DNA from: F23-B02 sp963613665
GTDB taxonomy: Bacteria; Bacillota; Clostridia; Oscillospirales; Oscillospiraceae
Reading direction: 5' to 3'
Length of the DNA stretch: 45,889 nucleotides
NCBI GenBank assembly: GCA_963613665.1
Contig: CAVEAL010000018.1
Location: forward strand, 1 to 45,889
Positions 38,738 through 45,889 of the stretch are shown piece by piece (the first letter of the stretch is position 1; each line of letters opens with the position of its first letter). The notes beneath the pieces are model-generated. The model was not told the DNA's origin, did not search any database, and saw only the letters and a program-made list of their open reading frames with translations. Position numbers and translations under genes: made by a program.

Positions 38738-38778
38738 TTGTGCAATATAGTGCACAAAAAAGTGCAATTTCTGCACAA
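38738..38778. promoter_or_regulatory. Paired palindromic operators of the GRE operon
   Basis: TTGTGC-8 nt-GCACAA (38738-38757) and GTGCA-5 nt-TGCAC (38762-38776) lie next to each other at the transcription start. The half-site TTGTGCA or its inverse occurs four times. They are the likely binding sites of the XRE-cupin protein. Confidence 0.6.
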
Positions 38779-38824
38779 CTGAGAATAAGGTCATCATTAT
38801 TTGATCAGGAAAGGAAGAACGAAA

Positions 38825-41197
38825 ATGGCCATCACGGAAAGAGTGGAAAAGATCCGTCAAAATTATGTCAATACAAAGCCGCATATCTCTTACGAAAGAG
38901 CGTGGAGCTGGACGAAATCCTTTCAGAGGACCGAAGGACTTCCTCACATTATACGTGTCGCACAGGCCTTCAAGGATACCTGCAATGAGCTGTCGGTGAA
39001 TATATGGGAGGGCGAGCTCGTCGTCGGCACAAGCGGCGAATACCGCAAATGCGCGATCCTGACGCCGGAATTCGGCTGGCTGTGGATCAATGACGAGATC
39101 GACACGTTCCCGGAGAGGGGACAGGACCCGTACGATGTAACGCCCGAGCAGACAAAATTTATACGCGAGAACATCTTCCCCTACTGGAAGGGCAAAAGCG
39201 TCGAGGAAGCCTTCCTTGCGCGCACCTCAGAGGCGACCAGGAAGATCGGCGTCGATACCGGATTTCTTGACACCGACTCCAAGTGGAGAAACGGCATTGG
39301 CGAGATATCCGCCGACTATATCGACGTGCTGCTGCCGAAGGGCTACGCGGGCATCAAAAAGGAGGCCGAGGAATATATAAGCGGCCTTAACGAGGCTATC
39401 CCCGAGGAGAAAAAGAAGATAGATTTCTACAGATCGGCTATCCTGATCGCCGACGGCATGATGGCGCTCGGCCGCCGTTATTCCGAAAAGGCGGCGGAAA
39501 TGGCCGCTGCCGAGAACGACCCGAAGAGAAAGGCCGAGCTCGGGGAGATAGCGCGGATATGCGCCGCTGTTCCCGCAAACCCGCCAAAGAGCTTCCGCGA
39601 GGCGATACAGTTCGTGTGGTTCGTACAGCTGGGCGGCATCATTTCCGAAAATCCTCTGGCATGGAACCCCGGCCGCTTTGACCAGTATATGTATCCCTAT
39701 TACGAGGCGGACCTGAAGGCCGGAAGGATCGATTACGATTCAGCACTCGAGTATGTCGAGTGCCTGTGGCTGAAGTATTCCGAGTGGGCCTGGACCATTT
39801 CCAAGAACACCGCCGGCTTCTTCGCCGGTTATACAAACTTCGAGAACCTGACGATCGGCGGCACAAAGGTCGACGGCACGGATGCGACCAACACGATATC
39901 CTATATGGCGCTTCAGGCGACCAGAGAGTGCATGACGCATCAGCCCACGCTCAGCTGCCGTATTCATCCTGACTGCCCGCCCGAGTTCATGGAGGCAGTC
40001 ACGGAGCTCGTATCCACCGGCTGCGGCTTCCCCGCGATCCACGGCGACCGCACGGGCTACCAGATGCTTTCAAACCTCGGCTACGAGCCAAAGGACGCGA
40101 AGGACTGGAACAACTGCGGCTGTGTCGTGCCCCACTCCAGAAAGACCTTCCAGTGGACCTCCGCTGCGAGCATCAGCTTTGCCGCCGCTCTTGAGTTTGC
40201 GCTCAACGAAGGAAAGAGCCGCCTGTCAAACGAGCAGGTATCCGTTCCCGAAAAGGATCCCAGGACCTTTACGTCCGTTGACGAGATCGTCGAGGCATGG
40301 AAAAAGCAGTTCAGCTATCTTGTAAAGCAGGGCGTCATCTCCCTTGTCACCGCACAGGAGGTACACAGAGAGATCGGCCACCGTCCGTTCATGTCCGTAT
40401 GCAACGAGTACTGCATGAAAAACGGCAGGGATCTTGTGGACGGCGGAGCAAAGTACAATATCGGGCCCGTGTTCACCGGCGTCGGTCTGTCCGTTACCGC
40501 AAACGCTCTGGCGGTTATCAAAAAACTCGTTTTTGAAGAAAAGAAATATACGCTTTCGGACATCATTGATGCGATCGACGCCAATTGGGAGGGCTATGAG
40601 CAGCTCAGACAGGAGGCGCTGGCCTGCCCCAAGTACGGCAACGACGACGATTACGTCGATTCCATCGCGAGGCTGCTGGAGGAGTTCTTCTATTCGGAGG
40701 TCACCGGCTATAAGGACCTGTACGGCAATCACTTCGTGACGGCCTTCATGGGCATCTCCAACTACCTGCCTACCGGCAAGGTGCTGGGAGCGACTCCGGA
40801 CGGCCGCCGCGCAAGGGATCCGATCAACGAGGGCGTTTCGCCTTACACCGGCTCGGACACATCTACCTGCCTTGCAGCGCTTCGCAGCGCCGCGAAGATG
40901 GAGCACGATATCCACAGCGGCGGAACTCTGCTGAACCTGCGGCTCAATCACGATCTTGTCGCGACCAGGAGAGGCCGCGCGAATCTGGGCGCGATGCTCC
41001 AGTCGTATTTCGCGCTCGGCGGCTTCCATGTGCAGTTCAACTGCATCTCCAACGAGGTGCTGGCCGACGCACAGAAAAACCCCGAGAAATACAGGAGCCT
41101 TCTGGTCCGCGTCGCCGGCTACTCGGCACAGTTCACTAATCTCTCCAGGGAAATGCAGGATTCCATCATGGCAAGAAACGCGCACGGAGAGTTCTGA
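38825..41197 (+). CDS. Glycyl radical enzyme of unassigned substrate
   Basis: A 790-residue enzyme of the pyruvate formate-lyase/diol dehydratase superfamily. ATG 38825 has AAGGAAG 9-10 bases upstream. The radical glycine is in RVAGYSAQF (about Gly765). The active-site cysteine is in NNCGCVVPHSRKTFQW (about Cys433). The residue two after the Cys is Val, where glycerol, propanediol, hydroxyproline and choline enzymes have the catalytic Glu of GCVE. Length and overall pattern are close to those eliminases. The substrate cannot be named; the partner genes (M20 hydrolase, two kinds of membrane carriers) suggest an imported, conjugated or peptide-like compound. Oxygen-sensitive, so an anaerobe. 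The activase gene overlaps its stop. Confidence 0.9.
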   Translation: MAITERVEKIRQNYVNTKPHISYERAWSWTKSFQRTEGLPHIIRVAQAFKDTCNELSVNIWEGELVVGTSGEYRKCAILTPEFGWLWINDEIDTFPERGQDPYDVTPEQTKFIRENIFPYWKGKSVEEAFLARTSEATRKIGVDTGFLDTDSKWRNGIGEISADYIDVLLPKGYAGIKKEAEEYISGLNEAIPEEKKKIDFYRSAILIADGMMALGRRYSEKAAEMAAAENDPKRKAELGEIARICAAVPANPPKSFREAIQFVWFVQLGGIISENPLAWNPGRFDQYMYPYYEADLKAGRIDYDSALEYVECLWLKYSEWAWTISKNTAGFFAGYTNFENLTIGGTKVDGTDATNTISYMALQATRECMTHQPTLSCRIHPDCPPEFMEAVTELVSTGCGFPAIHGDRTGYQMLSNLGYEPKDAKDWNNCGCVVPHSRKTFQWTSAASISFAAALEFALNEGKSRLSNEQVSVPEKDPRTFTSVDEIVEAWKKQFSYLVKQGVISLVTAQEVHREIGHRPFMSVCNEYCMKNGRDLVDGGAKYNIGPVFTGVGLSVTANALAVIKKLVFEEKKYTLSDIIDAIDANWEGYEQLRQEALACPKYGNDDDYVDSIARLLEEFFYSEVTGYKDLYGNHFVTAFMGISNYLPTGKVLGATPDGRRARDPINEGVSPYTGSDTSTCLAALRSAAKMEHDIHSGGTLLNLRLNHDLVATRRGRANLGAMLQSYFALGGFHVQFNCISNEVLADAQKNPEKYRSLLVRVAGYSAQFTNLSREMQDSIMARNAHGEF

Positions 41198-42093
41198 TGA
41201 GCGAAAAAGGCTATGTAATGCAGCTGCAGCCCTTTTCCGTCAACGACGGAAACGGCATCCGGACGACCATATTTCTCGCCGGGTGCCCGCTCCGCTGCAA
41301 ATGGTGCTCAAATCCCGAGGGCTTCAACCGCAGAGCGCTGGTCGGCTGGCATCAGCGCAAGTGCATCGGCTGCGGCAAATGCGCGGCCGTGTGCCCGCAG
41401 GGCATAGGCATAAACCTCAACGAAAAGCGCGATAAATGCATCGCCTGCGGCAGGTGCACCGAGGTCTGCCCGACAAATGCACGCTGCTTTATGGTGTATG
41501 AGGTCGACGCCGATGAGATACTGGAGTCTGTTCAGAAGCACCGCCTGTTCTACGCAATGAGCGGCGGCGGCATCACCTTTTCGGGCGGCGAAGCCACCGG
41601 TCAGCCGGAATTTCTGAACTATCTGACAGAGCATATATACGACATGGGCTACGGCATGACGATCGAGACCAGCGGATATTTCGAGTTCGAGACGGTCAGG
41701 CAGTCACTGGAGCGGATGGACCTGATCTTCATGGATCTCAAGCATATCGACAGCGCGGTCCACAAAAAATATACGGGACTTGCCAATGAAAAGATACTGG
41801 AGAACATGAAAAGACTCGAAAAGCTGCCGGGCAAGGCCGTGATACGCATCCCGGTAATCGGCGGCGTAAACAATGACGAGGACAATATCCGCCGCTCCGC
41901 CGCGTTCGTGCATGCCAATATCCCGAAGGCGCGGATGGAGCTCCTGCCGTATCACAGCTTCGGGATGATAAAGTACGAAGCGATAGGTCGGCCATACCGG
42001 AACGAGTCGTTCTACCGTCCCTCCGCCGAGGAGATGGAGCATTTAAGAAAGATCGTCGCGGAAGAGGGAGTCGAGCTCGCGGATTTCCGCTGA
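41197..42093 (+). CDS. Glycyl radical enzyme activase
   Basis: A 298-residue radical SAM enzyme. The CxxxCxxC cluster motif is CPLRCKWC (near residue 30). Two ferredoxin-like clusters follow: CIGCGKCAAVCP and CIACGRCTEVCP, the insertion typical of activases for dehydratase- and lyase-type GREs (absent from PFL activase). GGGITFSGGEATGQPEF and ETSGYFEFE are the SAM-binding and core strands. It uses SAM to make the glycyl radical on the partner enzyme encoded just before. The TGATG overlap shows translational coupling. Confidence 0.94.
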   Translation: MSEKGYVMQLQPFSVNDGNGIRTTIFLAGCPLRCKWCSNPEGFNRRALVGWHQRKCIGCGKCAAVCPQGIGINLNEKRDKCIACGRCTEVCPTNARCFMVYEVDADEILESVQKHRLFYAMSGGGITFSGGEATGQPEFLNYLTEHIYDMGYGMTIETSGYFEFETVRQSLERMDLIFMDLKHIDSAVHKKYTGLANEKILENMKRLEKLPGKAVIRIPVIGGVNNDEDNIRRSAAFVHANIPKARMELLPYHSFGMIKYEAIGRPYRNESFYRPSAEEMEHLRKIVAEEGVELADFR

Positions 42094-42187
42094 GAACTCC
42101 CTCCGTCGGAAAAACTGTATGCAAGCGCTTCCGCCTGCGGCAGCGTTAAGTGTAAATGATTATAATAAAAAAGGATTGAGGTACACT

Positions 42188-42823
42188 ATGGAACAGAAAG
42201 AAAACAAAGTAGGCATCAAAGGCTGGCTGGCGCTGCTCGTCCTTTGTATCATGTTCTCGGGCGTTCTGAAAAATGTCGACGGCCCGCTGCAGGCTCTGGA
42301 CTTCTCCAACCTGGTCGGCTCCTGGGGAACGATAGGTGAGAGCGGACAGAACTTCATCGGCAAGGGCGGCGCAGGCGCAAGAGAGGGTATGATGCAGGCG
42401 CTCAGCCTGATCCCCGCGATCGCCTTTGCAGTCGCCATCATCGACGTCGTCACCCAGCTGGGAGCCATTGACGCCGGCGTCAAGCTCTTCACCCCCATCC
42501 TCAGGCCGGTGCTCGGTATCCCCGGTGAGTGCGGCATCGCATTCGTTTCTTCCTTTACCAGCTCCGACGTCGGCTCTGTCATGACCAGAGACCTCTACAA
42601 CGAAGGCAAGCTCACCGAGAAGGAACGCGCCATTTTCGCGGCATATCAGTATGCCGGTTCAGCGGTTGTTCTCAACACCATGAACACGCAGGCGGCGCTG
42701 CTTCCCATCATCCTCTTCGCCGCCGGTCCCGTTATCGTCGTCCTGTTCTTCTGCAAAATACTGGGCGCGAACCTTGTAAGACTTGTCCTGACTCTCGAAG
42801 AGAAGAAAAATAAGGAGGCTTAA
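42188..42823 (+). CDS. yjiH: YjiH-like membrane protein (nucleoside-recognition/Gate domain)
   Basis: A 211-residue integral membrane protein starting at ATG 42188 (MEQKENKVGIKGWLALLVLC). It has about five hydrophobic segments and the Gate-domain part LSLIPAIAFAVAIIDVVTQL, GIAFVSSFTSSDVGSVMTRD and AYQYAGSAVVLNTMN. It pairs with the YjiG-like gene that follows after two bases. In E. coli the pair lies beside the isoaspartyl dipeptidase gene; a transport role for small peptides or nucleosides is suggested but not established. Here the two should move a substrate or product of the GRE pathway. Confidence 0.8.
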   Translation: MEQKENKVGIKGWLALLVLCIMFSGVLKNVDGPLQALDFSNLVGSWGTIGESGQNFIGKGGAGAREGMMQALSLIPAIAFAVAIIDVVTQLGAIDAGVKLFTPILRPVLGIPGECGIAFVSSFTSSDVGSVMTRDLYNEGKLTEKERAIFAAYQYAGSAVVLNTMNTQAALLPIILFAAGPVIVVLFFCKILGANLVRLVLTLEEKKNKEA

Positions 42824-42825
42824 TC

Positions 42826-43314
42826 ATGTCTGAAGCTGCAAACACCAAGAAAAAACCCATTATCGACGTTTTCCTCGGCGGCGCGAAGAGAGGCTTCTAC
42901 ATCGGCGTCGAGACTGTTCTTCCTTCCATGATCCTCGGCTATGTCGTCATGCAGTTTCTGACCCTGACCGGCCTTATGGACATTCTGGCCGTAGTTTTTG
43001 GACCTGTTATGCGCGTGTTCGGACTTCCCGGCGAGGCCTCGGCCGTTCTGCTGTCGGCGTTCTTCTCCAAGGCTGCCGGCGCTGCCGCAGCTGCCTCACT
43101 GTTCGGTGAGGGCATTCTGACCGCTGCACAGTGTACGATCCTGATCATTCCCTGCATGCTGATGGGCACACTGATCGGCCACTTCTCCAGAATAGTTCTG
43201 GTCTGCGGCGTCGAGTCCAAGAGGCAGCCGCTGATGCTCCTCGTCCCGATCTTCGATTCCGTTATCGGCATGCTGCTGATGCGGCTCATCCTTGTCCTTA
43301 TGGGACTTATGTAA
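42826..43314 (+). CDS. yjiG: YjiG-like membrane protein (nucleoside-recognition/Gate domain)
   Basis: A 162-residue membrane protein behind GGAGG. Contains KPIIDVFLGGAKRGFYIGVE, LPSMILGYVVMQFLTLTGLM, the Gate-like segment GPVMRVFGLPGEASAVLLSA and SKAAGAAAAASLF, then several hydrophobic helices. It is the smaller partner of the YjiH-like protein before it, with which it is probably a two-subunit carrier. Intact. Confidence 0.8.
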   Translation: MSEAANTKKKPIIDVFLGGAKRGFYIGVETVLPSMILGYVVMQFLTLTGLMDILAVVFGPVMRVFGLPGEASAVLLSAFFSKAAGAAAAASLFGEGILTAAQCTILIIPCMLMGTLIGHFSRIVLVCGVESKRQPLMLLVPIFDSVIGMLLMRLILVLMGLM

Positions 43315-43352
43315 GATAAAAGCACAGAGCAACTGATTCAGAGGATAAAGAT

Positions 43353-44537
43353 ATGACGAATCTGACAACGTTTGGAGCCCTGTTCATCATCCTGCTGGTA
43401 TTCGCCTTCGGAGATATCATCGGGGTACTGACGAAGGCAAAAGTGTCTACGATGTTTGTCATCATGGCCACTTTTCTGGTCCTGTTTCTGACCCATGCTA
43501 TCCCCGCCGATATCTGTACTACCGCAAACCTAACCTACGTGACCGGAATAGGACTGCAATTTCTCCTTGTCGATATGGGCAGCAGCGTCGGCCTGGCGGA
43601 GCTCAAAAAAGAATGGCGCACCGTTCTCACGGCGACAATCTCTCTGCTTCTGGCGGTGCTGGGCTGCGCGATAGCTATTCCGATCATCGGAAGAGAGTCG
43701 GCCCTTGTCAGCATGCCGGTAATCGCCGGCGGCGTCGTCGCGGCAAATACCATGGTGACGGCGGCCGAAAACGTCGGACTTCCGACTTGCGCGGCGCTGG
43801 CTACGTTCATCTATGCCACGCAGAAGCTTGTCGCCACGCTCCCTGCCTCCAACGGCGGCCTTAAGTACGCAAATCAGCTGATGGAGGAGTACAGCAAGCA
43901 GGATCACAGCGCGGAAACCGAGTCCAAATCCGAAAAGGGCGAGGAGAAGCTGCTGTTCTGGCAGAAGCACATACACTTTTACAGCAACTTTGTCTGCCTT
44001 GCAATCGCGGGTACGCTCGTTTTCCTGGCGTATCTTCTGGGCAACGCCACCAACGGATGGATCGGCCAGACGATGTGGAGCATGATCCTCGGCATCGCGG
44101 CAAGGAATCTGGGCCTCGTCCCCAGCCACTTCCTGAGAGACAACTCGAAGTCGGTCGGCTTCTTCAGCTTCCTTACCATGATCACTATGATCCCTTCGCT
44201 GGCGAAAATCGACATTTCGGAGATCCCTGTCATCGGTTTCAACGCGCTCGTTATATTTACGTTCGTCATGATCATCCTGGTCCTGGCCTTCCGCTTTACT
44301 CCGTTGTGGAGGATATGCGGTTCAAAAAGCCTTTCACTGGGCATTGCAATGTGCCAGATGATCGGTTATCCAGGTACGCAGCTGATTTCCGACGAGATTG
44401 CCATCGCTGTCGGCAAGACCGATGCAGAACGCGATCATATTTCCGAAAAGCTCGGAACGGCCTATGTCATCGCCGGCTTTACGAATGTTACCCTGCTTTC
44501 CGTCGTGCTGGCGAATTTTATCTCAAAGATACTGTAA
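43353..44537 (+). CDS. DUF819 family membrane protein (YjcL-like)
   Basis: A 394-residue integral membrane protein with about ten hydrophobic segments in two halves separated by a hydrophilic, Glu/Lys-rich loop near residues 180-210. The halves contain YVTGIGLQFLLVDMGSSVGL, VIAGGVVAANTMVTAAENVG and MILGIAARNLGLVPSHFL, typical of DUF819 proteins. Members of this family are predicted transporters related to the secondary carriers; substrates are mostly unknown. The gene lies between the YjiG-like gene and the M20 hydrolase and is most probably the substrate carrier or an exporter of the pathway product. Confidence 0.85.
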   Translation: MTNLTTFGALFIILLVFAFGDIIGVLTKAKVSTMFVIMATFLVLFLTHAIPADICTTANLTYVTGIGLQFLLVDMGSSVGLAELKKEWRTVLTATISLLLAVLGCAIAIPIIGRESALVSMPVIAGGVVAANTMVTAAENVGLPTCAALATFIYATQKLVATLPASNGGLKYANQLMEEYSKQDHSAETESKSEKGEEKLLFWQKHIHFYSNFVCLAIAGTLVFLAYLLGNATNGWIGQTMWSMILGIAARNLGLVPSHFLRDNSKSVGFFSFLTMITMIPSLAKIDISEIPVIGFNALVIFTFVMIILVLAFRFTPLWRICGSKSLSLGIAMCQMIGYPGTQLISDEIAIAVGKTDAERDHISEKLGTAYVIAGFTNVTLLSVVLANFISKIL

Positions 44538-44564
44538 TATCAATTACAATAGGAGGAAAACGCA

Positions 44565-45728
44565 ATGACTGATCTTGAAAAAATAAACGCATATGTCGAG
44601 TCCCACAGAGAGGAGATGCTTGAGACCTACCGCAGGGTCATCCTGCAGGAGAGCTACCACAGCGCCCCGGAGGATGTGCGCGCCATGGGCAGGATGCTTA
44701 TGGAACTGTTCGAGGAAGTCGGCTTCAGCTGCAGGCTGAGCGATGTCGGCACGGATGAAAGCGGCGACATGCTCACCGGCATCCTCGGAGAGGACCGTCC
44801 GGGCAAGCCCATCATATTCGGCGGCCACATGGATACCGTTCACAAACCCGGCTCCTTCCCCTGCGGCTTCGAGATCGACGAGGAGGGCAAGGTCCACGGC
44901 CCCGGCGTTCTGGATATGAAAGGCGGCATCGTTATCGCGCTGTATGTCTGCAAGGCACTCAAGGAGATCGGCTATGAGGGCCGTCCGCTCAAGATCTGCT
45001 TTGCTCCCGATGAAGAGAAGCTGCACAAGCACGGCAATACCGCGGCTCAGTTCGAGGAATTCTGCCGCGGCGGCGAGTTCATGCTCAATATGGAAACCGG
45101 TCTGCCTGGCGGCGACCTCTGTGTTTCCCGTAAGGGCAAGACCGAGGTGGCGCTGTATGTCGAGGGCGTCTCTGCACATGCCGGAAACGACTTTGCACGC
45201 GGCAGAAACGCGATCGCAGAGCTGTGCAGAAAGGTCAGCGATATTCAGGCACTTACGAATCTCGACGTCGGCACCACGGTCTGCGTCGACGTCATCCACG
45301 GCGGCACGAACTTCGGCGCGTTTCCGGCCCACGCGGAGGCGACATTTGATGTGCGCGCGACCTCTGTCGAAGAAATGCAGAAGGTAAAGAAAAAGATTGA
45401 GGAGATTGCGGCGAAGACCTACATCGAAGGCACGACGACCACCATGGAATATCAGATGGAGATGCTGCCCTTTGAGTGCACCGAGAGCGTCATGGAACTG
45501 TACCGGAAGGTCCACGATATCTGCGTGGAGGACGGCTTCGGCGACTTCCCGCTCAAGCATATCGGCGGCTCCTCGGATGCGGCCTACGCCGTAATAGCCG
45601 GCGTGCCGTCCCTGTGCAGCTGCGGCATCCAGGGCGAGTGGAATCATACCACAAGAGAATATGCTATTCTCGAGTCCCTGTACACACGCACAAAGCAGTG
45701 GGCGGATGTTGTAAACCATATAAAGTGA
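44565..45728 (+). CDS. M20 family metallo-hydrolase (ArgE/DapE/carboxypeptidase type)
   Basis: A 387-residue zinc-type hydrolase with an excellent ribosome site (AGGAGG). Metal ligands are visible: His88 in FGGHMDTVHK, Asp117 in GPGVLDMKGG, the catalytic Glu pair near 150 in CFAPDEEKLH, an acidic ligand in NMETGLPGG and the C-terminal His in GEWNHTTREY. The dimerisation domain with GVSAHAGNDFARGRNA sits between. It splits amide or peptide bonds of acylated amino acids or small peptides. As the last gene of the GRE operon it would free the amino or acyl compound that the GRE or a later enzyme uses. The substrate is unknown. Confidence 0.9.
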   Translation: MTDLEKINAYVESHREEMLETYRRVILQESYHSAPEDVRAMGRMLMELFEEVGFSCRLSDVGTDESGDMLTGILGEDRPGKPIIFGGHMDTVHKPGSFPCGFEIDEEGKVHGPGVLDMKGGIVIALYVCKALKEIGYEGRPLKICFAPDEEKLHKHGNTAAQFEEFCRGGEFMLNMETGLPGGDLCVSRKGKTEVALYVEGVSAHAGNDFARGRNAIAELCRKVSDIQALTNLDVGTTVCVDVIHGGTNFGAFPAHAEATFDVRATSVEEMQKVKKKIEEIAAKTYIEGTTTTMEYQMEMLPFECTESVMELYRKVHDICVEDGFGDFPLKHIGGSSDAAYAVIAGVPSLCSCGIQGEWNHTTREYAILESLYTRTKQWADVVNHIK

Positions 45729-45745
45729 TATGAGCTCATAAGAAT

Positions 45746-45790
45746 GCACCCCCGACGCCGGATGACCGGTATCGGGGGTGCGGTTTTTTT
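45746..45790 (+). terminator. Terminator of the GRE operon
   Basis: GCACCCCCGA (45746-45755) and TCGGGGGTGC (45772-45781) pair perfectly over 10 bp, followed by seven T (45784-45790). Confidence 0.92.
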
Positions 45791-45794
45791 CAAC

Positions 45795-45889
45795 TCATTC
45801 AGCGCGGCTTATATCACGTATATTCTTCTCAAATTTGCTGCGCGGGCCCATGACCTCGCGGCCGCAGCCGAGGCAGCGGAGCTTGAAAT
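45795..45889 (-). CDS. DUF951 family protein, C-terminal part
   Basis: A minus-strand gene enters from the right edge and stops at TGA 45797-45795. The visible 31 codons read FKLRCLGCGREVMGPRSKF and continue EKNIRDISRAE, the CxxC and PRSKFEK pattern of the small DUF951 proteins (about 60-70 residues) common in Firmicutes. The role is unknown. The start is outside the window. Confidence 0.8.
   Translation of the reverse strand, partial: FKLRCLGCGREVMGPRSKFEKNIRDISRAE

Noticed and set aside
38825..41197. Assignment as choline TMA-lyase, hydroxyproline dehydratase or propanediol dehydratase
   Set aside because: All of these carry Glu two residues after the active Cys (GCVE); here it is Val, and pathway-specific partner genes are absent.

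Overview
The window looks like part of a low-to-mid-GC Clostridia (Firmicutes) chromosome, probably an anaerobic gut member of the Oscillospiraceae or Lachnospiraceae. The reasons are the GGAGG-type ribosome binding sites, an HK97-type Firmicutes prophage module, a Gram-positive CpsB/C/D exopolysaccharide (EPS) operon, BspA-type leucine-rich repeats, a glycyl radical enzyme and a DUF951 gene. The family-level placement is inference. No rRNA, tRNA or CRISPR array was seen.

Region A (1-13.8 kb, mostly minus strand) is a decaying prophage packaging, head and tail module. In transcription order it holds an HNH remnant, TerS, a MetK/TerL chimera, the portal gene, a ClpP-like prohead protease, the major capsid protein, connector and closure proteins, the major tail protein and a tail assembly chaperone with a -1 frameshift site. 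It is broken up by insertions. A complete LtrA-type group II intron sits inside the portal gene. An AAA/DUF4143 ATPase with its own promoter and terminator sits between terminase and portal. The start of a second such ATPase lies after the tail chaperone. A Fic-domain gene with an HTH head runs the opposite way next to TerS.

Region B (13.8-34.6 kb) is a 13-gene EPS locus on the minus strand: sugar transferase, CpsC/Wzz, CpsD kinase, CpsB phosphatase, three GT4-like glycosyltransferases, a TupA-like ATP-grasp protein, Wzy, Wzx, UDP-glucose dehydrogenase, a UDP-glucuronate epimerase and a 2296-residue secreted protein. The last joins a phosphodiester-glycosidase-like domain, a purple-acid-phosphatase-like domain and LRRs. 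Upstream of the first gene lies a tyrosine recombinase in a 1.4-kb segment bounded by perfect 25-bp inverted repeats. A promoter inside the segment points out of the far end, and the recombinase has a terminator at the near end. This is the layout of a phase-variable promoter switch, here in the OFF orientation for the operon. It is the most interesting system in the window.

Region C (34.6-37.8 kb) has a small ORF, a TetR-controlled flavodoxin/membrane-protein pair (the membrane protein resembles PaxB-type terpene cyclases) and an IS200-type element whose transposase has lost its middle.

Region D (37.9-45.8 kb, plus strand) is a catabolic unit: an XRE-cupin regulator, then a glycyl radical enzyme with its activase, two YjiH/YjiG-like membrane proteins, a DUF819 membrane protein and an M20 metallo-hydrolase, closed by a strong terminator. 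The radical enzyme has Val where the characterised eliminases have Glu next to the active Cys, so its substrate is open. A DUF951 gene enters from the right edge.
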